Positions 1-6,280 of a stretch of DNA of 6,280 nt are shown here, piece after piece (position 1 is the stretch's first letter; each line of letters opens with the position of its first letter). A program made the translations under genes and the position numbers. Under the pieces are notes generated by a model. That model was not told the origin of the DNA and did not search any database. It saw only the letters and a list, made by a program, of their open reading frames with translations. Source of the DNA: Planctomycetota bacterium. Lineage in GTDB: Bacteria; Planctomycetota; UBA1135. Where the stretch lies: the NCBI GenBank assembly GCA_003501525.1, contig DNPI01000034.1, positions 1-6,280 of the forward strand, written 5' to 3'.

Positions 1-848
1 CCACAAGGAGCATGAATAGCAGGGTCTGTAGCCCCGAATAAGGCGACAGTCGGAACTGTCCGGTAAGCGGCGAGATGAGTGGGGCCACTATCCGTTCCCA
101 CTAGGCCTCGGCAGTGATCCAATAGATAGGCTAGCGCAGGAATGTTTGGCGCGAGAGGAGTAAGAGAGCAGCCTGCCTCTGCTGCAAGAATTGCTATGCG
201 TGAATTGCTCGGTGGGCGCAAAAATTGAACTGGAACGCCTTTGGCCTTTAGTTCAGTAGCAAGATTAATCCAGTAGGAATCAGGCCACGCCTTGTCTCTG
301 CCATAAATGGTTGTATCAGCATGGAGAATGACGGGGTATCCGTTTCCTTTTAAGTCTGCGCTCTGAAAACATTGGTTAGGCAAAGGCCATTTCCAACTTT
401 TTTTCATTTTTATGTTTGCTCCCAAGCCGCGTATCAAATCGGCATTCTGTTCTATTATCGAGCGGCGCTCGGTATCTTTTTTTCTCGTAATACGAATAGG
501 TGCCCTAGTAATCGCTGCCTGGAATTGGCTTTTTGGGTTTACTTGAAAATCTAAAACAGCATCCCATTGCCCACCGGCAATGCCGGCAAGGTGACGTGTC
601 ATTCTTAACCATCCCGCAGGGGATGCCCACTTTTTACGAGGGAACACCCAGGTGCGTTTTATGAAAGGAAGGCTTTCCACTAAGCTTGCATATTGATCTT
701 CAATGAGCCATTCCAAGTGCAAATCGGGTCGTGCTTCCGAAAGAGCTCGCATTGCTGGAATCGTTTTGATGACATCTCCCAGAGCGGAAAGTCGCACAAC
801 GAGAACTTTCCCCGACCGTGGGAGGAAATGACTTTCGGGTTCTCGCAT
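1..848 (-). CDS. Lipopolysaccharide heptosyltransferase, GT9 family, WaaC-like (3' end beyond window)
   Basis: Reading the complementary strand from ATG at 848 gives 282 codons without a stop, running off the left edge. GT9 enzymes transfer heptose from ADP-heptose to the LPS inner core on the cytoplasmic face of the inner membrane. The N-terminal domain has RLSALGDVIKTIPAMRAL (residues 19-36); Asp25 matches the conserved catalytic Asp of WaaC. The C-terminal domain has ILHADTT (174-180), a KAWP element (186-189) in place of the usual K-x-WP, and GTDSGPTHLAA (251-261), followed by LFGATDP (270-276), the GT9 nucleotide-sugar signature. The layout matches heptosyltransferase I (WaaC, about 320 residues) better than WaaF, so roughly 40 residues are missing. 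The usual DxQG motif reads DFQVNPKS (100-107), with Val for Gly. No other in-frame ATG lies between an upstream stop and 848, and no clear ribosome binding site precedes it. Family call firm; acceptor specificity inferred. Confidence 0.9.
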   Translation of the reverse strand, partial: MREPESHFLPRSGKVLVVRLSALGDVIKTIPAMRALSEARPDLHLEWLIEDQYASLVESLPFIKRTWVFPRKKWASPAGWLRMTRHLAGIAGGQWDAVLDFQVNPKSQFQAAITRAPIRITRKKDTERRSIIEQNADLIRGLGANIKMKKSWKWPLPNQCFQSADLKGNGYPVILHADTTIYGRDKAWPDSYWINLATELKAKGVPVQFLRPPSNSRIAILAAEAGCSLTPLAPNIPALAYLLDHCRGLVGTDSGPTHLAAYRTVPTVALFGATDPAIHAPC

Positions 849-870
849 AGGCGGAAGATAACATGCGGCA
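849..870. promoter_or_regulatory. 22-bp divergent gap between heptosyltransferase and LPS kinase starts
   Basis: Only 22 bases separate the ATG of the minus-strand heptosyltransferase from the ATG of the plus-strand kinase, so any promoters must extend into the opposite gene. On the plus strand AGGCGGAAG (849-857) is a purine-rich, Shine-Dalgarno-like stretch for the kinase, ending 13 nt before its ATG, which is long spacing. I could not support specific -10 and -35 boxes on either strand. Promoter activity is inferred from gene orientation alone. Confidence 0.35.
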
Positions 871-1554
871 ATGCCTAACCCAGAAACCTATTCAATCCTG
901 GCGGGAAAAGCATCTCGTTTGTGGGTGTTTGAGGGCTTGGCTTGCAGTGATGAGGGCGGATGGGAGGGTTGGCTGGTGGACGGCGAAGAGCGCCTTAGTG
1001 TTTCTGCTAATGCCCATGGGAAGATTGTTGGGCAGGGCCGAAACCCGGTTTGGCGCGTTGATGTTGGGGGATTTCGAGGTGTGTGGAAAACGCATTGGCA
1101 TGGAGGACTTTTAGGAGGGATTTTGCGGGCCCGCTACTGGGGAGTTGACCGCCTTGAATCGGAAGTTCATCTTGCTGCTGCGCTACGAGCAGCTGGAGTT
1201 GCAACTCCCCGAGTCCTTTTGGCCTTGGCGGCGCGTTCAGGACTTTTCTGGAAACATCACATTGTTACTGAAGAGATTCGCAATTCTGCGACGGTGTTCG
1301 AATTAAGAAATCGTCGAGAAGTTCTTGAAGCCGCACATCATCTGATGCGCAAAGTTTTTAACCTTGGCTTGTGGGCGCCCGATTTACATCCAGGGAACCT
1401 CCTGTGGGTAGAAGAAACCAAACAGTGTTATCTTCTTGATCTTGCGGGCGCTAGGCTTTTAAATCGCCCTTTGACGGATTTGGAGTGTGCAGCTCGGCTA
1501 GATCGGTTTAACCGCTTTATGCACAAATACAGCCAGCGTCATCCTCGGAGTTAG
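871..1554 (+). CDS. LPS core kinase, Kdo kinase/WaaP family
   Basis: The 227-residue protein resembles the Kdo/WaaP family of atypical kinases, which phosphorylate Kdo (KdkA) or heptose (WaaP) of the LPS inner core using ATP at the inner membrane; KdkA proteins are about 240 residues. A glycine-containing nucleotide loop is seen at GQGRNPVWRV (54-63). Lys73 in VWKTHWHGGLLGG precedes the family's GG element (78-79) and is the candidate ATP-binding Lys. E96/E98 may be the helix-C Glu. APDLHPGNLLW (169-179) is the catalytic loop with Asp171 and Asn176, and LLDLAGARLL (188-197) carries Asp190, equivalent to the DFG Asp. There is no signal peptide or membrane segment. The gene diverges from a heptosyltransferase and sits 9 bp upstream of cysS. 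The start is fixed by an in-frame stop at 859-861 and no earlier start. A Kdo rather than heptose acceptor is suggested by overall similarity but cannot be settled from sequence. Confidence 0.87.
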   Translation: MPNPETYSILAGKASRLWVFEGLACSDEGGWEGWLVDGEERLSVSANAHGKIVGQGRNPVWRVDVGGFRGVWKTHWHGGLLGGILRARYWGVDRLESEVHLAAALRAAGVATPRVLLALAARSGLFWKHHIVTEEIRNSATVFELRNRREVLEAAHHLMRKVFNLGLWAPDLHPGNLLWVEETKQCYLLDLAGARLLNRPLTDLECAARLDRFNRFMHKYSQRHPRS

Positions 1555-1563
1555 AATTTCCTC

Positions 1564-2982
1564 GTGGAACTACGATTCCGGAACACTTTGACAGGGGAGA
1601 TTGAGCCCTTTGAGCCGATTGAGGAGGGGAAGGTTGGGCTCTATCACTGCGGCCCCACTGTCTATGCCCGTCCGCATATTGGGAACCATCGCGCATTCCT
1701 CTTTGCCGACTTGTTGCGGAGAGTTTTGGAATACGCGGGCTTTGAGGTTACGCAAGTTATGAACCTCACTGATGTGGGGCATTTGACTGATGATGCCGAT
1801 GAAGGTGAGGATAAGTTGGAGAAGAGAGCGCGCCGTGAAAAAATTGATCCTTGGGATCTTGTGGAAAAGGTCTCTGAATCTTTTTTTACAGATTTAGCAT
1901 CTCTAGCAGTCATGCCTGCCCATCATTATCCTCGGGCAACAGGACATATACCTGAAATGCTTGAAATGGTCTGTGCGCTGATTGAAAAAGGAAACGCTTA
2001 CCAAGTTGGAGAGGATGTCTATTTTCATGTGCCCTCTTTTGCAAAGTATGGCAGGCTGAGTGGAAACAAAGTAGACAATCTTGAAGCTGGTGCTCGTCTC
2101 GAAGTTAATCCTGACAAGAAGCACCCTTCTGATTTTGCGTTATGGAAGTCGGATCCAGACCATTTGATGAAATGGGAAAGCCAATTTGGACCCCATGGGT
2201 TTCCCGGTTGGCACATTGAGTGTTCTGCGATGTCTCGGAAATATCTTGGTGATCGATTTGACATCCACACTGGTGGTGAAGACAACATCTTCCCTCATCA
2301 CGAGTGTGAAATTGCTCAAACCGAGGCGTTGATAGAAAAATCTTGGGTGAGTACATGGATGCACACACGATTTCTTCAAGTTGATGGCGGGAAGATGAGC
2401 AAGTCAGTAGGCAACGTATGGACTTTGGATGATGTGCAAGAAAGGGGGTTTTCGCCTCTTGACTTTCGGTTTTTTGTTTTACGGACGCATTACCGAGGAG
2501 CCATGAACTTTACGTGGGAAGCTCTCAAGGGAGCGGCTGAAGCTCGCCGTAATTTGGCTGATTTCAAGGGACGCCTAGAGGCTTCAGCACATGGTGCCGT
2601 GAACGAGGGGGTTTGTGCTCGGATAGATGAGGCGCGGGAATTGTTTCAGGCGGCTCTTGCTGAAGATCTTAATGCCTCTGCTGCTCTCGCAGTTCTTTTC
2701 GATTTGCGTTCAGATTTTCTCCAGGGTGATCTAAAAACAGCCGAGGAAGCTTCGGCTGCCTTGTCCTTCCTACTAGAGGTGGATGGCGTCTTTGGATTTT
2801 TAGGTCCTGATGAAGGGATTATTTCCCTATCGGACGAGGAAGTTGAGTCTTTGATTGCTGAGCGAGAGGAAGCTCGGCAGTCGAAAAACTTTCAGCGGGC
2901 TGACGAACTGCGGGCTTCGCTAATGGAAGCGGGCATTGTTCTTGAAGATGTCGCTGAGGGGATTCGTTGGCATCGAATTTAG
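1564..2982 (+). CDS. cysS: Cysteinyl-tRNA synthetase (CysRS)
   Basis: This class I aminoacyl-tRNA synthetase charges tRNA-Cys with cysteine in the cytoplasm. It is 472 residues, close to the 461 of E. coli CysRS. The HIGH motif reads HIGN (38-41), a common variant, and the second signature is KMSKS (277-281). The zinc site that selects cysteine appears intact: Cys29 in YHCGPTVY, Cys220 in HIECSAMS, and His245 and Glu249 in FPHHECEIAQ, at the spacing seen in E. coli. GFPGWHIEC (212-220) is also typical. The C-terminal helical region has NASAALAVLFDL, and the tail ends in a tRNA-binding segment of the form IAEREEARQSKNFQRADELR. Translation starts at GTG 1564, which aligns with known N termini. 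GGAG at 1547-1550 is a distant possible ribosome binding site, 13 nt upstream inside the kinase gene. The 9-bp gap after the kinase suggests one transcript. The stop overlaps the trmH stop. Confidence 0.97.
   Translation: MELRFRNTLTGEIEPFEPIEEGKVGLYHCGPTVYARPHIGNHRAFLFADLLRRVLEYAGFEVTQVMNLTDVGHLTDDADEGEDKLEKRARREKIDPWDLVEKVSESFFTDLASLAVMPAHHYPRATGHIPEMLEMVCALIEKGNAYQVGEDVYFHVPSFAKYGRLSGNKVDNLEAGARLEVNPDKKHPSDFALWKSDPDHLMKWESQFGPHGFPGWHIECSAMSRKYLGDRFDIHTGGEDNIFPHHECEIAQTEALIEKSWVSTWMHTRFLQVDGGKMSKSVGNVWTLDDVQERGFSPLDFRFFVLRTHYRGAMNFTWEALKGAAEARRNLADFKGRLEASAHGAVNEGVCARIDEARELFQAALAEDLNASAALAVLFDLRSDFLQGDLKTAEEASAALSFLLEVDGVFGFLGPDEGIISLSDEEVESLIAEREEARQSKNFQRADELRASLMEAGIVLEDVAEGIRWHRI
2979..2982. 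other. Interlocked stop codons of convergent cysS and trmH
   Basis: The plus-strand TAG of cysS (2980-2982) and the minus-strand TAA of trmH (2981-2979) overlap, so the two convergent genes share four bases. There is no intergenic space for a terminator. Any termination signal must lie inside the opposite gene, and I found no stem followed by a U-run on either side. Confidence 0.9.
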
Positions 2983-3728
2983 TTTCGCTCGATTTTGTAA
3001 CGCTTTGCCGCTTTTTTGGGTACTCGTGGACGCCGGGATTCTGGTGCCGGGCGGGGGTCATCTAGGGGCGAGGGCGGCTTTTTGACCCATCTCATGAATT
3101 CCTCGCGCTGCTCTTCAGATGTCGCAAGTGTTGAGTACCAGTGCTTACGTAGGTCTAATTTTTGAGATTCAGAGATATCTCCTCGGGCTTCTGGGCAGGC
3201 TCGGAACAGAGCAGCCAGAAAAAGGCCTGCTGCTACCGAAAGGTTTAAGGATTCTGCAAATCCGTGCATTGGTAGACGTAGGCGGTGTTTGGCTGCTTGA
3301 AGAAATTCCGCCGAAACCCCGTCGCTTTCTCTGCCCAGTACAAGGGCTATTTTTTTAGGGATTGTAGGCAGTTCTTCTGCAATACAGTCTTTTGCGCTTT
3401 CACCTAAATCTGTGGCCCAAATTTCCCACTGCTCCTTATGTAGCTGGTTGATGCATTCGGTTGCTTGAGGAAATATTTTTATGTCTAGCCACCGGTGGGA
3501 TCCTTTCGAGGCGGCTCCCGGTTTCCAAGCTCTGGGAGCGGGTGGGGTTTGCTCGACCATCCAAACGTTCTGAATGCCGAGCGCCTCAGCGGTGCGAAGG
3601 ACTGCGTCGGCATTGTGGTAATCAGTACACCGATCGAGGATGACCAAGAATCGGCTTGTTCGTCGAGCTAAAACTGCTTCGGCTCGCCTAAGACGCCTTG
3701 GCGCGGCTTTATTCTTTTGTGTTCTCAT
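2979..3728 (-). CDS. trmH: TrmH/SpoU family tRNA (guanosine-18-2'-O)-methyltransferase
   Basis: This is a SPOUT-class, SAM-dependent RNA 2'-O-methyltransferase with a trefoil knot, most like TrmH, which methylates G18 in the tRNA D-loop. With ATG at 3728 it is 249 residues. Motif 1 is NADAVLRTAEALG with Asn39 and Arg45, motif 2 is LVLGRESDGVS with Glu134, and motif 3 is LPMHGFAESLNLSVAAG with Ser160 and Asn162. The Asn-to-Arg and Glu-to-Asn spacings equal those of Thermus TrmH, whose Arg41 is catalytic. The N-terminal RRLRRAEAVLARR helix resembles E. coli TrmH. The last 35 or so residues are Pro-, Arg- and Lys-rich and probably disordered. The reading frame stays open to an ATG at 3812, but that start would overlap rbfA by 104 nt. 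ATG 3728, preceded by a G-rich AGAGGGGG stretch, overlaps it by 20 nt and matches family N termini. Gm18 specificity is inferred; other SpoU targets are possible. Confidence 0.87.
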   Translation of the reverse strand: MRTQKNKAAPRRLRRAEAVLARRTSRFLVILDRCTDYHNADAVLRTAEALGIQNVWMVEQTPPAPRAWKPGAASKGSHRWLDIKIFPQATECINQLHKEQWEIWATDLGESAKDCIAEELPTIPKKIALVLGRESDGVSAEFLQAAKHRLRLPMHGFAESLNLSVAAGLFLAALFRACPEARGDISESQKLDLRKHWYSTLATSEEQREEFMRWVKKPPSPLDDPRPAPESRRPRVPKKAAKRYKIERN

Positions 3729-4086
3729 CCCCCTCTGGCAGCTGCTTCGGCAGAACACCACGAAGGATTGTTTCAATGCGTTCTGTCCTCTCCAAGCCTT
3801 CGTCATATTCAAAATCTAATCTTGGTGCGGTTCTCAGGTTTAAGTCGCGAGCGACTTCGGTTCTTAGGAAACCGCGGGCATGCTCAAGCATGTGGTCTAC
3901 TTTGCTGCGGTGTTTTGCTTCAATGGCTGACCATGAAATTTTTGCTACTGCGAGATCTTCGTTCACCTCAACACCCGTAATCGTTACGAAAGATGCTCGC
4001 GGATCTTTCATCTCCGAAATTAGAATGCGAGCGAGTTTTTCTTGAATCCTGCGGGCAATCTGCTTGCGTCGACGCTCAGTTGCCAT
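3709..4086 (-). CDS. rbfA: Ribosome-binding factor A (30S maturation factor)
   Basis: RbfA is a small KH-fold protein that binds the 30S subunit during late 16S rRNA maturation and supports 5' end processing and cold adaptation. The 125-residue length is typical. Visible family features are the basic N-terminal helix (TERRRKQIARRIQEKLARIL), KDPR at 27-30 leading into the strand FVTITGVEV, the helix-kink element Ala70-x-Gly72 that replaces the GxxG of classic KH domains, and LRTAPRLDFEYDEGLERTERIETIL near the C terminus (84-108), which corresponds to the conserved R-x-x-P-x-L-x-F-x-x-D segment. It lies 5 bp after infB and overlaps trmH by about 20 nt, so the three genes are likely translated from one mRNA. 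The ATG start is well supported by a nearby ribosome binding site within the end of infB. Confidence 0.95.
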   Translation of the reverse strand: MATERRRKQIARRIQEKLARILISEMKDPRASFVTITGVEVNEDLAVAKISWSAIEAKHRSKVDHMLEHARGFLRTEVARDLNLRTAPRLDFEYDEGLERTERIETILRGVLPKQLPEGDENTKE

Positions 4087-4091
4087 GCGGT

Positions 4092-6280
4092 TCAGCCTTC
4101 GGACACTTCTTCTCCATCCGTTGATGCATCATCTTGCTGGATGGCTTGAAGTTCCTCTAGTGTTCTTTCTTTCTCCACCATAATGAATGCTTCAATCACG
4201 TCGCCTGCTTTTATGTCTTCGAAATCTTGGATTTTGATTCCGCATTCGTTGCCCTCCTTAACTTCTCTGACATCATCTTTGAAGTGTCGAAGGGAAGCGA
4301 AAGGAGCTTCATAAATTACAGCTCCGTCTCGGATTAAGCGGGCGTGGCAATTGCGCGACAGTATTCCATCTGTGACTTTTGAGCCAGCAATAGAGCCCCA
4401 GCGGGAAGAACGGAAAACCTGTAGGACATCAGCGTGTCCAACAATTTTTTCTTCCTCTTTGGGCGCAAGGCTGCCAAGGATTGCTTTTTCCGTATCCTCA
4501 ATTAAGTCGTAGATGACGTCATAACGCCGGATTTCAACATGTGCTCGTTCTGCGGTCTTTCGCGTTTTGCTATCGGGGACAACGTGGAATCCGATGACGA
4601 CAGCATCGGCTGCTTCTGCCAAATTAACATCGGTTTCGGTTACGGCACCTACGCCACTGTGAATTACATCAACTTTGACCTCTTCGGTACTCATTCCGAT
4701 TAACGTTTCAGAAAGCACTTCTACGGAACCCTGCACATCCCCTTTTAGTACATAACGAATTCGTGCGGCCAAACTCTCATCTATCTGCTCCATTAGAGCT
4801 TGAGCGGTAGTTCCACTTTGTTTGGCGCGTTCGCGGTCTTGGCGGCGTTCAGCACGCTTCACAGCGACTTCTTTGGCGGCCTTGATGTCTTTTACCGCGT
4901 AGAATTTTTCACCGACAATCGGGAGCTCTTCGAGGCCAAGGATTTCAACGGGTGTTGAGGGACCTGCACTCTTCATCGGTTTGCCGTCGGCGTCAAACAT
5001 TAGGCGGATTTTCCCGAAGGTGGGCCCTGCCAGCACCACATCTTTTACTTTGAGTGTCCCATCTTGAACAAGAGCGTGGGCAACCTTCCCTTTTCCTTTT
5101 TCGACTTTAGATTCGAGTATGACGCCCATGGCATCTCCCGTAGAGTGCGCTTTGAGATCGAGAACCTCAGCTTCAAGGAGTACTCTTTCGAGCAGTTCCT
5201 CGATACCTTTTTTTTGCAGCGCTGAAACCTCTACGGCGCCTATTTCTCCTCCCCAGTCTTCTGTTTGAATGCCAATGCCAGAAAGCTGTGACTTTACTTG
5301 GTCAGCATTGGCGCCTGCGACATCCATTTTGTTAATGGCAACCACTATCGGAACGCCGGCTGATTTTGCATGATTTGCGGCTTCCTCAGTTTGGGCCATT
5401 ACTCCGTCATTTGCTGCCACCACTAGCACAGCGATGTCTGTTGTTTGGGCACCTCGGGCTCGCATGGCTGTAAATGCTTCGTGGCCGGGTGTGTCAAGCA
5501 CGGTGACCTTGCGCCCATCGGCCAATGCGGCCGTGTAAGCGCCGATGTGTTGGGTGATCCCACCAGCCTCTTTTTGGGCGATTCGGGATTCTCTGATTGC
5601 GTCGACTAGAGAGGTTTTCCCATGGTCAACGTGACCGAGAAACGTAATGACAGGAGGGCGAGGCCCTAAGGATTCAGGGTCCACTGTGCTGCGAGCAGCC
5701 TGGATTTCCTCCATAAGGCCTTCTTCCGCGTCAGCCTCTTCTTTAATTTGTACATTTATGCCAGTTTCTGTTGCGAGGAGTTCGACAGTTGCTGAATCCA
5801 AATTCGCATTTTGGTTCGTTGCCGCGCCTAAGGTCATCAACAGTCTCAACAACTCATTAATAGGGATTCCCGCAGCCGCCGAGAACGATCTGACAGTGAC
5901 CGGGTAATCGAGAATGACATCTTTCTTCCGTTCGACAGTAGACACATGCTTTGGAGGCATCGTGCCCGCTTTGCGGGCTTTCATTCGATCCCTTTGTCGG
6001 GCTCGGTGATCTCTCCGGCGGCTGGACTGGTTATCCCTGATATCGGTAAAAGTCGCAGACTTTTTTGTTGCCTGCTGCCGACTCTTGATGAGCCCCAAGG
6101 CAGCCAAGTCTATTTTTCCTACTTTTGAAGCCCCTGGCTTTGCCGTAGGAGTTGGAACTCCGGTTGGCTCTTTAGCGGGCTCTTCTTCGGTGGCCTTTGC
6201 CGGGATCAATTCTTCCTCTTCTTCCTCTTTGATGGTTTCTTCAGGAGAAGTGCCCTTCTCCGCTGCTTCGTCTTTGGAGA
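4092..6280 (-). CDS. infB: Translation initiation factor IF-2 (5' end beyond window)
   Basis: IF-2 is the GTPase that brings fMet-tRNA to the 30S subunit and promotes subunit joining. About 728 C-terminal residues are visible, and the frame stays open to the right edge, so the start lies outside; a TTG at 6209 is an internal Leu codon. The visible N-terminal part is low-complexity, Glu/Pro/Ala/Lys-rich, then Arg-rich (near 6030-5970). An IF2_N-type domain follows (about 5900-5748). The GTPase domain has G1 GHVDHGKT (5636-5613), G2 GGITQHIGAY (5564-5535), G3 DTPGH (5495-5481), G4 NKMD (5333-5322) and G5 SAL (5225-5217). Domains II to IV follow, including LKGDVQGSVEVL and the C-terminal fMet-tRNA-binding beta barrel ending near MVEKERTL. 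An acidic tail of about 20 residues, rich in Asp, Glu and Ser, ends the protein. It heads an infB-rbfA-trmH cluster; nusA may lie upstream but is not visible. Confidence 0.98.
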   Translation of the reverse strand, partial: SKDEAAEKGTSPEETIKEEEEEELIPAKATEEEPAKEPTGVPTPTAKPGASKVGKIDLAALGLIKSRQQATKKSATFTDIRDNQSSRRRDHRARQRDRMKARKAGTMPPKHVSTVERKKDVILDYPVTVRSFSAAAGIPINELLRLLMTLGAATNQNANLDSATVELLATETGINVQIKEEADAEEGLMEEIQAARSTVDPESLGPRPPVITFLGHVDHGKTSLVDAIRESRIAQKEAGGITQHIGAYTAALADGRKVTVLDTPGHEAFTAMRARGAQTTDIAVLVVAANDGVMAQTEEAANHAKSAGVPIVVAINKMDVAGANADQVKSQLSGIGIQTEDWGGEIGAVEVSALQKKGIEELLERVLLEAEVLDLKAHSTGDAMGVILESKVEKGKGKVAHALVQDGTLKVKDVVLAGPTFGKIRLMFDADGKPMKSAGPSTPVEILGLEELPIVGEKFYAVKDIKAAKEVAVKRAERRQDRERAKQSGTTAQALMEQIDESLAARIRYVLKGDVQGSVEVLSETLIGMSTEEVKVDVIHSGVGAVTETDVNLAEAADAVVIGFHVVPDSKTRKTAERAHVEIRRYDVIYDLIEDTEKAILGSLAPKEEEKIVGHADVLQVFRSSRWGSIAGSKVTDGILSRNCHARLIRDGAVIYEAPFASLRHFKDDVREVKEGNECGIKIQDFEDIKAGDVIEAFIMVEKERTLEELQAIQQDDASTDGEEVSEG
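4096..4100 (-). promoter_or_regulatory. Ribosome binding site of rbfA
   Basis: GAAGG on the minus strand lies 9 nt upstream of the rbfA ATG (4086) and inside the last infB codons, just before the infB stop (4094-4092). The placement fits a Shine-Dalgarno site and suggests translational coupling between IF2 and RbfA. It confirms the rbfA start. Confidence 0.6.

Noticed and set aside
372..554. 60-codon plus-strand open frame within the heptosyltransferase
   Set aside because: It lies wholly antisense to a convincing GT9 gene and its translation shows no recognisable motif.
680..871. 63-codon minus-strand frame starting at ATG 871
   Set aside because: It is out of frame with the heptosyltransferase, whose own frame carries the conserved GT9 motifs across the same bases.
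841..900. TGTTATCTT as an extended -10 box for the heptosyltransferase
   Set aside because: It sits only about 7 nt from the ATG and has no properly spaced -35 box, so it would require a leaderless mRNA. Not supported.
1881..1887. T7 run in cysS forming a T-TTT-TTT heptamer as a frameshift site
   Set aside because: It falls in the middle of CysRS between conserved regions, has no plausible shortened product, and fits ordinary Phe-Phe codons.
2025..2379. Three overlapping minus-strand frames of 79-87 codons inside cysS
   Set aside because: They are shadows of the cysS coding strand, overlap each other in different frames, and show no domain features.
2900..2960. Short inverted repeat (GCTTC/GAAGC) downstream of trmH as a terminator
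   Set aside because: The stem is only 5 bp, no T-run follows on the transcribed strand, and it is coding sequence of cysS.
6138..6209. TTG at 6209 as the infB start
   Set aside because: The same frame continues upstream to the window edge with the same acidic low-complexity composition, so this is an internal Leu codon.

Overview
The window holds six protein-coding genes packed almost without gaps. Two are cut by the window edges. The layout is: a heptosyltransferase (minus, 3' end missing), a Kdo/WaaP-type LPS kinase (plus), cysS (plus), then trmH, rbfA and infB (all minus, transcribed infB to rbfA to trmH, with the infB 5' end missing). I see no RNA gene, mobile element, CRISPR array or long repeat, and no stretch over 300 bases without a gene.

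Organism: the heptosyltransferase and the LPS-core kinase point to a Gram-negative (diderm) bacterium that makes lipopolysaccharide with a heptose-containing or phosphorylated inner core. Base composition is moderate and looks similar in all six genes, with no obvious sign of recent transfer. The IF2 and CysRS sequences look to me like those of a deep-branching non-proteobacterial lineage, perhaps the Planctomycetota/Verrucomicrobiota side. That is only an impression from memory and needs a tree.

Left half (1-1554): two inner-core LPS genes are divergent, with only 22 bp between their start codons, so their promoters must lie largely inside each other's coding sequence. The kinase is followed after 9 bp by cysS, so the two probably share a transcript.

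Right half (2979-6280): this is a translation and RNA-maturation operon. IF2 is followed after 5 bp by the 30S maturation factor RbfA, and rbfA overlaps a SpoU/TrmH-type tRNA 2'-O-methyltransferase. In many bacteria truB follows rbfA, so here a different tRNA modification gene occupies that place. The two operons converge, and the stop codons of cysS and trmH share bases.

Overall this is ordinary housekeeping and cell-envelope DNA. I found no evidence of a new system. The points worth a second look are the compact gene boundaries, the LPS kinase-cysS linkage, the infB-rbfA-trmH order, a slippery A8 run in infB, and a few start-codon and motif oddities.
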